From assembly GCF_018224885.1 (NCBI RefSeq), contig NZ_JAGTXB010000013.1, forward strand, positions 140,795 to 204,794: a stretch of 64,000 bases of DNA, read 5' to 3'. Under the pieces are notes generated by a model. It saw only the letters and a list, made by a program, of their open reading frames with translations. It searched no databases and was not told the origin of the DNA. Positions within the stretch are counted from its first letter, which is position 1. Each line of letters begins with the position of its first letter. The DNA comes from Chitinophaga hostae. Lineage in GTDB: Bacteria > Bacteroidota > Bacteroidia > Chitinophagales > Chitinophagaceae. Shown in pieces: positions 52,535 through 60,519 of this stretch. Position numbers and translations under genes: made by a program.

Positions 52535-53713
52535 ATGAAAGAAGTATTTATAGTAGCTACGGCCCGCACACCTATAGGTTCGTTCAATGGCGCGCTGGCA
52601 GGCATTCCTGCTACACAGCTGGGTGCTACCGTTATAAAAGCAGCCCTGGATAAGGCCGGTATTGCAGCCGCTGCAGTCAATGAAGTGTATATGGGCAATG
52701 TGCTCAGCGCCAACCTGGGACAGGCTCCTGCCAACCAGGCCAGCCTGGCAGCAGGCGTACCCAATAATGTACCCTGTACAACGGTCAACAAAGTTTGCGC
52801 CTCCGGCATGAAAGCCATTATGCTGGGTGCCCAGAGCATTATGCTGGGTGATAACGATGTAGTAGTAGCCGGTGGCATGGAAAACATGAGCGCCGCTCCA
52901 TACTACCTGGATAAAGCCCGTACCGGTTATAAACTGGGCCAGGGCAGCGTTATCGATGGTATTATCCGTGATGGCCTCTGGGATCCGTATAAAGATTTCC
53001 ACATGGGCAACGCAGCAGAATTGTGTGCCACAGCATATCATATTACCCGGGAAGACCAGGACGCGTACGCTGTGGAGAGTTACAAACGCGCAGCAGCAGC
53101 CTGGGAAAAAGGTTATTTTAAGGAAGAAGTAGTACCGGTACAGGTACCTGGCAAACAGGTAGTTACCGTGGCAGAAGATGAAGATTATAAAAAAGTCATC
53201 TTTGAAAAAGTGCCTTCCCTGAAACCCAGTTTCCAGAAAGATGGTACTATCACCGCCGCCAATGCGTCCAACATCAACGATGGCGCTGCCGCAGTGGTAC
53301 TGGTAAGCGGAGAAAAACTGAAAGAACTGGGATTAAAACCACTGACTAAGATCATCAGCTTTGCAGATGCTTCCCAGGCGCCGGAATGGTTTACCACCAC
53401 GCCTGTAAAGGCCATCAATAATGCGCTGACAAAAGCAGGATTGAAAATAAGTGATATGGACTATGCAGAAGTAAACGAAGCGTTTTCCTGCGTGCCTATT
53501 GCCAATGCGAAAGACCTGGGCCTGTCGCTCGATAAAGTGAATGTATGGGGCGGCGCCGTAGCTATGGGACATCCCATTGGTTGCAGCGGTGCGCGTATTG
53601 TTGTAACCCTCAACTCCATCCTGCATCAGCAACATGCCCGCTATGGCGTAGCCGGTATATGCAATGGTGGCGGAGGTGCAAGCGCGATCATTATAGAAGC
53701 CATTAAGCCTTAG
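52535..53713 (+). CDS. Acetyl-CoA C-acyltransferase (thiolase)
   Basis: 392-residue thiolase, which condenses or cleaves acyl-CoA units in beta-oxidation or acetoacetyl-CoA formation. Catalytic residues: nucleophile Cys88 in NKVCASGMKAI, His in VWGGAVAMGHPIGCSGARIV, and Cys376 in AGICNGGGGAS. The substrate-loop region HMGNAAELCATAYHITREDQD and NASNINDGAAAVVLVSG are also typical, the latter of acetyl-CoA acetyltransferases. The gene stands alone, so catabolic versus biosynthetic use is open. Palindrome copy C begins 8 bases after its stop. Confidence 0.95.
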   Translation: MKEVFIVATARTPIGSFNGALAGIPATQLGATVIKAALDKAGIAAAAVNEVYMGNVLSANLGQAPANQASLAAGVPNNVPCTTVNKVCASGMKAIMLGAQSIMLGDNDVVVAGGMENMSAAPYYLDKARTGYKLGQGSVIDGIIRDGLWDPYKDFHMGNAAELCATAYHITREDQDAYAVESYKRAAAAWEKGYFKEEVVPVQVPGKQVVTVAEDEDYKKVIFEKVPSLKPSFQKDGTITAANASNINDGAAAVVLVSGEKLKELGLKPLTKIISFADASQAPEWFTTTPVKAINNALTKAGLKISDMDYAEVNEAFSCVPIANAKDLGLSLDKVNVWGGAVAMGHPIGCSGARIVVTLNSILHQQHARYGVAGICNGGGGASAIIIEAIKP

Positions 53714-53721
53714 CGTTTAAA

Positions 53722-53952
53722 CGAATGTTTTCTTGCCAGGGAGTTTTTTTTGCCCAGGATTAAACAGATTTTGATGATTTACAGGATTTTTTCCTTTTTT
53801 GATTTTAAAAGATTACCCAAGATATAAGCGAATTTGCTTGCATCTTGGGTAATCTTTTAAAATCAAATTATAATCACAATAAAAAAATCCTGTAAATCAT
53901 CAAAATCTGTTTAATCCTGGGCAAAAAAAACTCCCTGGCAAGAAAACATTCG
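53722..53952 (+). repeat. Long-palindrome element, copy C (best preserved)
   Basis: 231 bases. The outer arms are perfectly complementary over 71 bases (53722-53792 with 53882-53952). An inner stem is perfect over 23 bases (53801-53823 with 53842-53864) and includes CCCAAGAT/ATCTTGGG; the apical loop can form a further AAGC/GCTT pair. Between outer and inner stems lies an asymmetric internal loop: CCTTTTTT on the left, AAATTATAATCACAATA on the right. Same orientation as the other copies, 8 bases after the thiolase stop. Confidence 0.93.
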
Positions 53953-53961
53953 CCGCAATTC

Positions 53962-53994
53962 GTTAAAAGCTAATGGCTGGCAGCTAATAGCTCA
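53962..53994 (-). repeat. TTAGCNN heptad tract (minus-strand sense) at a gene end
   Basis: GTTAA 53962, GCTAA 53969, GCTGG 53976, GCTAA 53983 and GCTCA 53990, period 7. On the minus strand it supplies the last codons (LSY) and TAG stop of the following gene. It lies 9 bases after palindrome copy C. Confidence 0.8.
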
Positions 53995-54595
53995 AAGTAA
54001 TCACCGTATCCCGTTTGTTCAGTTGTATCCTTACACTGTCGTTTGCCCGTTTAGCCATCCTGAGCGATGTCACCATCGTCTGTGGCGTTATTACGTCCGG
54101 CGTTACCTTCTCAAATAATAAGTATTTGTCTTCCACCAGGCTGTATACCGGGTAAACAGATAGTATACCGGTGGTTTTTGTTTGCAGCGCAAAATCATCG
54201 TCGATTTTGTAGCGCTGAAACTCACTATCCGACAGCAGGGTAATGGCCGCAACGAGGGTGATGGTGCGGAGTGGAGGCAACAGCAATCCCAGTAACAACA
54301 CAAAAGGAAATCCAAAGAAACAGAGCAGGTAGGCATACCTGGCGTCATTGCCTGGCTTGGTAAGACCATAGAGCAGCATGCCGGTGCCGGCGTAGAGGGT
54401 AAAGAATATCCGTTCTGTTTGGGTACCTTTAAAACCGTAGCTGTTAAGCATCAGCAGCAGGCATAAAGCAGCCAGACAGCCGAATACCAGGTGAATGTGC
54501 CATAACAACCACTCGGCTGCCGGTGATTTTACCTTTTTGATCTTACAGGAAAGGGCCGCTAAAAAACATAAGGTCAGGATAGTAATGGTGATCAT
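53984..54595 (-). CDS. Hypothetical membrane protein
   Basis: 203 residues, family not recognised. Four or so hydrophobic segments are visible: MITITILTLCFLAALSC (1-17), WLLWHIHLVFGCLAALCLLLML (29-50), IFFTLYAGTGMLLYGL (64-79) and YAYLLCFFGFPFVLLLGLLLPPLRTITLVAAITLL (86-120). A soluble C-terminal part (about 125-203) rich in polar residues follows, ending DTVITLSY. The last three residues and stop come from a TTAGCNN heptad tract. The gene has no functional neighbours: thiolase converges from one side and PDH E1 beta diverges on the other. Confidence 0.75.
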   Translation of the reverse strand: MITITILTLCFLAALSCKIKKVKSPAAEWLLWHIHLVFGCLAALCLLLMLNSYGFKGTQTERIFFTLYAGTGMLLYGLTKPGNDARYAYLLCFFGFPFVLLLGLLLPPLRTITLVAAITLLSDSEFQRYKIDDDFALQTKTTGILSVYPVYSLVEDKYLLFEKVTPDVITPQTMVTSLRMAKRANDSVRIQLNKRDTVITLSY

Positions 54596-54716
54596 GACAG
54601 TGGGATATTGTTGGTAGGTCTCAATAAAGTTTAAAATATAAATATATATTATTTATTTAATAAAATACCAACAATATGTGTGTCAGCGGCATAATAATTA
54701 TTAATCGGGTGTTTGC

Positions 54717-54747
54717 TTTGCTTTTTCGCTAACAAACAATATTTTTG
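54717..54747 (+). promoter_or_regulatory. Consensus Bacteroidota promoter of the PDH E1 beta gene
   Basis: -33 TTTG at 54717-54720 and -7 TATTTTTG at 54740-54747, with the ideal 19-base spacing. Transcription would start near 54754, about 38 bases before the ATG. Confidence 0.8.
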
Positions 54748-54791
54748 CCCTGCCTTTCAATAAGGCATTTAAACTTTCAATTAAGAATAGC

Positions 54792-55775
54792 ATGCGTCAG
54801 ATAGCTTTCAGACAAGCCTTAAGAGAAGCCCTGCAGGAGGAATTTCGCCGTGATGAACGGGTATTCCTTATGGGGGAGGAAGTAGCCGAATACAATGGCG
54901 CTTATAAAGTGAGCCAGGGAATGCTGGATGAGTTTGGTCCAAAACGTGTTATTGACACGCCAATTGCAGAACTTGGATTTACTGCCATTGGAGTAGGTGC
55001 TGCTCAGAATGGCCTGCGCCCGGTTCTTGAATTCATGACCTGGAACTTTGCCGTACTGGCGCTGGATCAGATCCTCAATACCGCCTCTAAAATGCTCGCG
55101 ATGAGTGGTGGACAGGTTGGATGCCCGATCGTTTTCCGTGGACCTAACGGTTCTGCCGGACAGCTGGGCGCTCAGCACTCTACTGCTTTCGAAAGCTACT
55201 ATGCCAATATCCCAGGCCTTAAAGTAATTTCCGTTTCTAACCCTTATGATGCAAAAGGTTTGCTGAAAGCGGCTATCCGCGATGATGATCCGGTTGTTTT
55301 CATGGAGAGCGAGTTAATGTATGGCGATATGGGCGAAGTACCTGAAGAAGAATACATCATCCCGATCGGGAAAGCCGATATCAAACGTGCAGGTAAAGAT
55401 GTAACCATCGTTTCTTTCAACAAAATGATGAAAGTAGCCCTGGGTGCAGCAGAAGAACTGGCGAAAGAAGGCATCGAAGCAGAGGTAATCGATTTGCGCA
55501 CCATCCGTCCGCTGGATTGGTTCACCATCCTCGAGTCTGTAAAGAAAACCAACCGCCTGGTAATCGTGGAAGAACAATGGCCTTTTGCGAGCATCTCTTC
55601 TGAAATCACTTACCGTATCCAGAAAGAAGGTTTCGACTACCTGGATGCACCAATCCGCCGTATCACTGCACAGGATGCTCCTATGCACTATGCGCCAAAC
55701 CTGGTTAAACTGTACCTGCCCGATATCGAGCGTACCGTGAAACTGGTGAAAGAAGTAATGTATATGAAGAAATAG
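54792..55775 (+). CDS. pdhB: Pyruvate dehydrogenase E1 component, beta subunit
   Basis: 327-residue beta chain of the thiamine-diphosphate-dependent 2-oxoacid dehydrogenase E1. Family features: RQALREALQEEFRRDERVFLMGEEVAEYNGAYKVSQG (with the Glu that activates ThDP), RVIDTPIAELGFTAIGVGAA, PVLEFMTWNFAVLALDQILN, VFRGPNGSAGQLGAQHSTAFESYYANIPGLKVI and VEEQWPFASISSEI. The MGEEV and QHS patterns fit pyruvate rather than branched-chain enzymes. The alpha subunit is not adjacent. The TAG stop lies in a heptad tract and a 22-bp terminator follows. Confidence 0.95.
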   Translation: MRQIAFRQALREALQEEFRRDERVFLMGEEVAEYNGAYKVSQGMLDEFGPKRVIDTPIAELGFTAIGVGAAQNGLRPVLEFMTWNFAVLALDQILNTASKMLAMSGGQVGCPIVFRGPNGSAGQLGAQHSTAFESYYANIPGLKVISVSNPYDAKGLLKAAIRDDDPVVFMESELMYGDMGEVPEEEYIIPIGKADIKRAGKDVTIVSFNKMMKVALGAAEELAKEGIEAEVIDLRTIRPLDWFTILESVKKTNRLVIVEEQWPFASISSEITYRIQKEGFDYLDAPIRRITAQDAPMHYAPNLVKLYLPDIERTVKLVKEVMYMKK

Positions 55776-55803
55776 CTTTTAGCCATCAGCAGTTAGCTGT
55801 TGG
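55772..55803 (+). repeat. TTAGCNN heptad tract at the PDH gene end
   Basis: ATAGC 55772, TTAGC 55779, TCAGC 55786, TTAGC 55793 and TTGGG 55800, period 7. The first unit supplies the TAG stop of the PDH E1 beta gene. A more degenerate inverse tract (55876-55896) on the other side of the terminator supplies the TAG stop of the convergent cysteine synthase gene. Confidence 0.75.
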
Positions 55804-55818
55804 GCAGGAGCGAAGATG

Positions 55819-55865
55819 ATAAAACAGAACGGAGCGAAGATTATCTTCGCTCCGTTCTGTTTTAT
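55819..55865. terminator. 22-bp bidirectional terminator
   Basis: Perfect 22-bp stem (55819-55840 with 55844-55865), 3-base loop; stem top AACGGAGCGAAGA, base ATAAAACAG, giving T-rich exits on both strands. It lies between convergent PDH and cysteine synthase genes. Confidence 0.9.
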
Positions 55866-55891
55866 TTATGTTAATAGCTGATAGTCAGCGG

Positions 55892-56773
55892 CTAGGAAAA
55901 TAAATCACTCGACAGGTATCTGTCGCCGCGATCGCAGATGATGCTAACGATAACGCCGCTACGCAGTTCCTGGGATACCCGTACTGCCGCGGCCACGGCG
56001 CCGCCGCTGCTCATACCGCAAAAAACAGCCTCCTCTTTTGCGAGCCGCCGGGTCATTACCCTGGCTTCTTCTTCCGAAATATCCATGATCCTGTCTACCC
56101 TTGGTCTTTCGAATATTTTCGGGAGATAAGCCTCCGGCCATTTGCGGATGCCAGGGATCCTGGACCCTTCTGTCGGCTGGCAGCCAACAATCTGTATATC
56201 GGGATTTTGTTCTTTCAAAAAACGGGATACGCCCATAATAGTACCGGTAGTGCCCATGGCGCTTACAAAATGGGTTATCTTGCCGTCGGTATCTTTCCAG
56301 ATTTCAGGACCGGTAGTTTTGTAATGCATGCCATAGTTGTCGGGATTGGCAAACTGATTCAGCATAAAATAACCGCCGCCGGCCACTTTCTCATTGGCAT
56401 AGTCTATAGATCCTTCCATAGATAATTCCTTGGGAGTCAGCGTTACCTTGGCGCCATATACTTCCATTGTCAGCACGCGCTCCCGTGTGGCATCCGATGG
56501 CATCACCAGCTCAATCTCCAGGTTAAATAAACTGGCTATCATGGCCAGCGCAATACCGGTATTGCCACTGGTGGCTTCAATGAGTTTCATACCCGGTTTA
56601 ATGTCGCCCCTGTCCAGCGCCCCTTTGATCATGCCATAGGCTGCCCTGTCTTTCACACTGCCCGCAGGATTGTTACCTTCCAGTTTGGCAAATATTTTCA
56701 CCGCAGGATTTACTGATATATTTTTTAACTCTACCATCGGCGTATTGCCGATGAGATCTATGATGGAAGCCAT
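55892..56773 (-). CDS. cysM: Cysteine synthase (O-acetylserine sulfhydrylase)
   Basis: 293-residue PLP enzyme converting O-acetylserine and sulfide (or thiosulfate) to cysteine. The PLP lysine is Lys41 in EGNNPAGSVKDRAAYGMI; phosphate-binding loop ATSGNTGIALA (69-73 SGNTG); SAMGTTGTIMGVSRFLKEQ; and AVFCGMSSGGAVAAAVRV near the end. PTEGSRIPGIRKW and overall length suggest the CysM type. The ATG at 56773 (MASIIDLIGNTPMVEL) is preferred over a longer frame that would overlap the upstream gene. It follows serine acetyltransferase by 4 bases, so the two last steps of cysteine synthesis are co-expressed. Confidence 0.93.
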   Translation of the reverse strand: MASIIDLIGNTPMVELKNISVNPAVKIFAKLEGNNPAGSVKDRAAYGMIKGALDRGDIKPGMKLIEATSGNTGIALAMIASLFNLEIELVMPSDATRERVLTMEVYGAKVTLTPKELSMEGSIDYANEKVAGGGYFMLNQFANPDNYGMHYKTTGPEIWKDTDGKITHFVSAMGTTGTIMGVSRFLKEQNPDIQIVGCQPTEGSRIPGIRKWPEAYLPKIFERPRVDRIMDISEEEARVMTRRLAKEEAVFCGMSSGGAVAAAVRVSQELRSGVIVSIICDRGDRYLSSDLFS

Positions 56774-56777
56774 TGTA

Positions 56778-57590
56778 TTAGTCCTGGTTTGTATCTGAAA
56801 ATTTATGTTCTGCCTTGTAGTAGATCCGCGAAAATGGCTCCACACTCTTTATCAGCCACACATTACCACCAATCACGCTGTGATGGCCAATCACGGTATC
56901 GCCACCCAATATTGTTGCGCCTGCATAAATCACCACATGCTCCTCAATAGTAGGGTGCCTTTTGCTGCGCGCCATGCTTTTTTCAATACTCAGCGCACCC
57001 AGTGTTACACCCTGGTATAGCTTTACATGCGGACCTATCACAGTGGTTTCTCCGATAACAATACCGGTACCATGGTCTATGCAACACCAGGGCGCAATTA
57101 CAGCCCCCGGATGAATATCCACACCGGTACGGGAATGTGCCAGCTCCGTGATCATGCGCGGTAACACCGGTATTTTCAGGTTATACAGGGCATGCGCAAT
57201 GCGGTAAAAAGCAATCGCATAAAAGCCGGGATAGGCACGGATAACCTCGTATATACAGGATGCAGCCGGGTCGCCCTGGTAAATGGCACCCGCATCTTTG
57301 GTCAGTTCATCGTAAATAACCGGCACCTTATTCATAAAGGCCTGGCTGAGAGAGGCCGCATCGGTGGGCAGTTGATTCGCCATAGATTGCAGTAACTGCT
57401 GCAGTTGCGCTTCCAGCTCATGACTGTATTGCTCCAATGCCGCCGCATCAGTGATCACCACTCCCTTATGCTCCGGAAATAACCAGTTCAACAGCTTGCT
57501 TACAAAATCATCTACTGCACCCGTAGCCGGATAGGCATTTGCCGCTGCCAGCTGGTGCCGCCGCTTCAACTCTTCAAGAAAATCATTCAT
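56778..57590 (-). CDS. cysE: Serine O-acetyltransferase
   Basis: 270-residue enzyme that acetylates serine with acetyl-CoA, giving the substrate for the downstream cysteine synthase. It has an N-terminal helical domain (about 1-140) and a left-handed beta-helix of hexapeptide repeats: AHSRTGVDIHPGAVIAPWCCIDHGTGIVIGETTVIGPHVKLYQGVTLGA, then KRHPTIEEHVVIYAGATILGGDTVIGHHSVIGGNVWL. HSRTGVDIHPGA and the KRHPTI loop contain catalytic His and substrate residues. It resembles the EpsC-type short form with extra N-terminal part typical of Bacteroidota. Confidence 0.95.
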   Translation of the reverse strand: MNDFLEELKRRHQLAAANAYPATGAVDDFVSKLLNWLFPEHKGVVITDAAALEQYSHELEAQLQQLLQSMANQLPTDAASLSQAFMNKVPVIYDELTKDAGAIYQGDPAASCIYEVIRAYPGFYAIAFYRIAHALYNLKIPVLPRMITELAHSRTGVDIHPGAVIAPWCCIDHGTGIVIGETTVIGPHVKLYQGVTLGALSIEKSMARSKRHPTIEEHVVIYAGATILGGDTVIGHHSVIGGNVWLIKSVEPFSRIYYKAEHKFSDTNQD

Positions 57591-57815
57591 ATGCGGATCG
57601 AATTACAGGTATTGGCACTTTTGTATATCTTGAAATTACGCATAAATCCCGTAAAGGTAGTAGACTGTTCGGGAAAATACAACAACAACAGCTGTTAGCT
57701 GTTAGCCGTTAGCTTTTAGATGGAGGCAATATCGCCTTGATGGCTGCAAAAAGCAGGCAGTGTTATGCTATCAATCACCAGTTTCCCATCGCTCTTAACA
57801 ACCGCTTGCTAAAAG
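57591..57815. other. Gap holding a pair of inverted heptad tracts
   Basis: 225 bases between GrpB and serine acetyltransferase (both minus). It contains the plus-sense TTAGCNN tract 57695-57722 and, at its right end, the inverse tract that terminates GrpB; about 85 bases between them show no gene. The promoter of cysE must lie in the left part, but no clear box was found. Confidence 0.5.
57695..57719 (+). repeat. TTAGCNN heptad tract, plus sense
   Basis: TTAGC at 57695, 57702 and 57709 and TTAGA at 57716, period 7. It is the inverted counterpart of the tract at 57808-57840, and no plus-strand gene ends here. Confidence 0.85.
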
Positions 57816-57840
57816 CTAACGGCTAAAAGCTAAAAGCTTT
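57808..57840 (-). repeat. TTAGCNN heptad tract (minus-strand sense) at the GrpB gene end
   Basis: GCTAA at 57808, 57815, 57822 and 57829 and GCTTT at 57836, period 7. On the minus strand it encodes the last residues LLAFSR and the TAG stop of the GrpB-family gene. Confidence 0.88.
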
Positions 57841-58373
57841 ATCCACTCCTCCGCCCCTTCCATCATAACATCAAATACAGGATCTTTGATATCATAATAC
57901 GCATCGGCATTATCCGGGAAATATTTCGCCAGCTGTTGTTTTATGACTGCGTAGGCGCTGGCGGCACGGGGGTGAGCCCGCAGGTAATCGCGGCATAACA
58001 GCGCATAACGCTGGTTAAACCGGCCGTTTACCCGTATGTGCAGATTAACCCGCCTGTTTGTTTTAAAGTAAAAATGCTTTTCCAGTTCTGTATCAGCCAG
58101 GTCTTCCCTGCCCGGAGGCCGATGGTCGGCAAGATGCAGCTTTCTGATATATCCCAGCTGCTTCAGCGCCGCCTGAACCGGCACCTCCAGCGAGGCAACG
58201 GTCACCTGCACATCAATCACATCTTTGGCTGCCAGCCCGGGAATGCTGGTCGACCCAATATGATCCACCGCCAGCGCATAATCACCCAGGGCTGTTTTCA
58301 GTGCTGTGGCAATGTGGTTGTATTCTTCCGGCCAATGGTCGCTGTAAGGTATGATCTCAATTGTTTCCGACAT
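57816..58373 (-). CDS. GrpB-family (nucleotidyltransferase-like) protein
   Basis: 185-residue cytosolic protein of the UPF0157/GrpB family, which has a nucleotidyltransferase-like fold. Signatures: IIPYSDHWPEEYNHIATALKTAL, VDHIGSTSIPGLAAKDVIDVQVTV (the GSTS/D-x-D-like active region), HLRVN-type NLHIRVNGRFNQRYALLCRDYLRAHP, and YAVIKQQLAKYFPDNADAYYDIKDPVF. The biochemical role is not established for most members. The C-terminal LLAFSR and stop are spelled by a heptad repeat, so they are unlikely to be conserved. Confidence 0.93.
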   Translation of the reverse strand: MSETIEIIPYSDHWPEEYNHIATALKTALGDYALAVDHIGSTSIPGLAAKDVIDVQVTVASLEVPVQAALKQLGYIRKLHLADHRPPGREDLADTELEKHFYFKTNRRVNLHIRVNGRFNQRYALLCRDYLRAHPRAASAYAVIKQQLAKYFPDNADAYYDIKDPVFDVMMEGAEEWIKLLAFSR

Positions 58374-58414
58374 GTTAAATGATATTAGATCTGCAATTTT
58401 AACTGATTAATCTT

Positions 58415-58422
58415 TATTTTTG
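58415..58422 (+). promoter_or_regulatory. -7 box (TATTTTTG) of the NtrC-type gene
   Basis: Exact TAnnTTTG match. Transcription from about 58429 gives a 45-base leader to the ATG at 58474, or almost none to an in-frame ATG at 58435. Confidence 0.55.
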
Positions 58423-58473
58423 CCCGTTGTATAAATGGCAGGTATTGCTGATCATACAAAACCAAACTTGACT

Positions 58474-59658
58474 ATGGCTAACATTCTGATAATAGACGAC
58501 GAAAAAAGTATTCGCAAAACGCTCACGGAAATTTTAAGTTATGAAGGGTATAAGGTAGACGAGGCGGCCGATGGCATGGAAGGATTTAAAATGTTCCAGG
58601 CGAAGTCGTACGATGCCGTTTTGTGCGACATCAAGATGCCGAAAATGGATGGGTTGGAATTTCTTGAGAAAGCGAAGGAAGTGAATGCAGATATTCCTAT
58701 TATCATGGTGTCTGGCCACGGTAACATCGATACCGCCGTAGATGCCGTGAAAAAAGGCGCTTACGACTATATCTCCAAGCCGCCGGATCTGAACAGGTTG
58801 CTCATTACCCTGCGTAATGCCATGGATAAAACAACCCTGGTAACGGAAACCAAAACCCTGCGCCGCAAAGTAAACAAGGTGCCGGAAATGATAGGGCAAT
58901 CAAGTCCCATTCTGAAGATCCGGGAAACAATAGAAAAAGTAGCCCCTACAGATGCCAGGGTACTGATCACCGGTGAAAACGGGGTGGGTAAGGAGCTGGT
59001 AGCCCGCTGGCTGCACGAACGTAGCAACCGTGCCTCCGGTCCTATGGTGGAAGTAAACTGCGCCGCCATCCCCAGCGAATTGATTGAAAGCGAGCTGTTT
59101 GGACACGAGAAAGGCTCTTTTACCTCTGCGGTAAAACAGCGGATCGGCAAATTTGAACAGGCCAGCGGCGGTACACTTTTCCTCGATGAAATCGGGGATA
59201 TGAGTCTCAGCGCACAAGCCAAAGTATTACGTGCCTTACAGGAAGGAAAAATTACCCGCGTAGGCGGCGATAAGGAAATCAGCGTAGACGTACGCGTAGT
59301 GGCAGCTACCAATAAAGACCTGCTCCAGGAAGTGGATGGCAAAAATTTCCGACTGGATCTGTATCACCGTTTGAGCGTTATTCTCATCCACGTACCATCC
59401 CTGAACGATCGCAGGGATGATGTACCTTTGCTGGTAGATAGCTTCCTCGACAGCGTTTGCAGCGAATATGGTATTTCCCGCAAAGCGATCGATAAAGATG
59501 CGATGAAAGCATTGCAAAGCCATAACTGGACCGGTAATATCCGCGAGCTCCGGAACGTGGTGGAAAGATTGATCATCTTATCCGGTAAAACCATTACTGT
59601 TGATGATGTGGACGATTTTGTAGTGCCTGCCCGCGAAAAGAAAAAAGTAAGTTCTTAA
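58474..59658 (+). CDS. NtrC-type receiver-AAA+ response regulator without DNA-binding domain
   Basis: 394 residues. Receiver domain (1-120) with ILIIDDEKS, phospho-acceptor Asp52 in VLCDIKMPKMDGLEF and DYISKPPD. AAA+ sigma-54 interaction domain (about 138-375) with Walker A GENGVGKE (167-174), GSFTSA (214-219) where activators normally have GAFTGA, Walker B GGTLFLDEIGD (232-242) and YHRLSVILIHVPSL. The protein ends at residue 394 with DFVVPAREKKKVSS; the Fis-type helix-turn-helix of NtrC is missing. An ATG 13 codons upstream (58435) is also possible. No histidine kinase adjoins. The missing domain and altered loop are typical of a Bacteroidota subgroup as I recall, and it may act from solution. 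Confidence 0.92.
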   Translation: MANILIIDDEKSIRKTLTEILSYEGYKVDEAADGMEGFKMFQAKSYDAVLCDIKMPKMDGLEFLEKAKEVNADIPIIMVSGHGNIDTAVDAVKKGAYDYISKPPDLNRLLITLRNAMDKTTLVTETKTLRRKVNKVPEMIGQSSPILKIRETIEKVAPTDARVLITGENGVGKELVARWLHERSNRASGPMVEVNCAAIPSELIESELFGHEKGSFTSAVKQRIGKFEQASGGTLFLDEIGDMSLSAQAKVLRALQEGKITRVGGDKEISVDVRVVAATNKDLLQEVDGKNFRLDLYHRLSVILIHVPSLNDRRDDVPLLVDSFLDSVCSEYGISRKAIDKDAMKALQSHNWTGNIRELRNVVERLIILSGKTITVDDVDDFVVPAREKKKVSS

Positions 59659-59666
59659 CCTGCTAT

Positions 59667-60317
59667 ATGCAAAAACACCTGTATCTGATCAGTGGACTGG
59701 GAGCGGATGAGCGCATTTTCAGCAATCTGCGCTTCCCCGCCGGCTACCAGGTGCATAACCTGCAGTGGATTACCCCGCTGCAGGATGAACCCATCAGCCA
59801 GTATGCTGCCCGCATGGCAAAAAATATTACGGCTGATGGGAGCATTTCTATCATGGGGGTATCTTTTGGAGGAATCATGAGCCTGGAAATAGCCAGGCAT
59901 ATTCCCGTAGAAAAAAACATCCTGCTTTCCAGTATAAAACTCAGCGCAGAAAAACCTCCCTACTATAACTGGGTAAAGCGACTGGGCTTATACAAACTCC
60001 CGGACCAGGTACTTTATCAACGCCGTAATATTGTAGTTAAAAGGTTTCTGAACATTGAAACCGAAGCAGAGCGCACACTGGTAAATGAATATCTCGCGAA
60101 GCGGGATTATACCTATATGCGATGGGCTGTTAATGCCATCCTGCATTGGGAAAATAACGAGATACCGGAAGGCCTCGTACATATCCACGGCGGTAAAGAC
60201 ATGCCTTTTCCCCTTAAATACGTGAAACCCACCCACGTTATCCCCGATGGTGGCCATTTTATGGTCCTCAACCGCGCAAAAGAAATTAACCGGATACTCG
60301 AAGAAACGATGAGCTAG
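59667..60317 (+). CDS. Small alpha/beta hydrolase
   Basis: 216-residue alpha/beta-fold protein without signal peptide. YLISGLGADERIFSNLRFP opens the fold; the nucleophile elbow is IMGVSFGGIMSLEIAR (Ser of GVSFGG), and the last His is in IPDGGHFMVLN after HIHGGKDMPFP (Asp). Family close to putative carboxylesterases; substrate unknown. It starts 8 bases after the NtrC-type gene, so the two are probably co-transcribed. Palindrome copy D begins one base after its stop. Confidence 0.88.
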   Translation: MQKHLYLISGLGADERIFSNLRFPAGYQVHNLQWITPLQDEPISQYAARMAKNITADGSISIMGVSFGGIMSLEIARHIPVEKNILLSSIKLSAEKPPYYNWVKRLGLYKLPDQVLYQRRNIVVKRFLNIETEAERTLVNEYLAKRDYTYMRWAVNAILHWENNEIPEGLVHIHGGKDMPFPLKYVKPTHVIPDGGHFMVLNRAKEINRILEETMS

Positions 60318-60318
60318 T

Positions 60319-60505
60319 TTTTTTTGCCCAGGATTAAACTGATTATGATGATTTACAGGATTTTTTCTTTTTTGATTTTAAAAGATTAAGGAAGATATAA
60401 GGGAGTTTTTTGCCTGTATCTTCCTTAATCTCTTAAAATCAATTTGTAATCACAAGGAAAAAATCCTGTAAATCATCATAATCAGTTTAATCCTGGGCAA
60501 AAAAA
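60319..60505 (+). repeat. Long-palindrome element, copy D
   Basis: Outer arms perfectly complementary over 49 bases (60319-60367 with 60457-60505). Inner stem of 24 bases with a single mismatch (60374-60397 with 60417-60440) including AGGAAGAT/ATCTTCCT. The right-hand spacer reads AATTTGTAATCACAAGG. Same orientation as copies A-C, one base after the hydrolase stop; its right end leads into a heptad tract. Confidence 0.92.
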
Positions 60506-60519
60506 TCCTGGCAAAAAAA

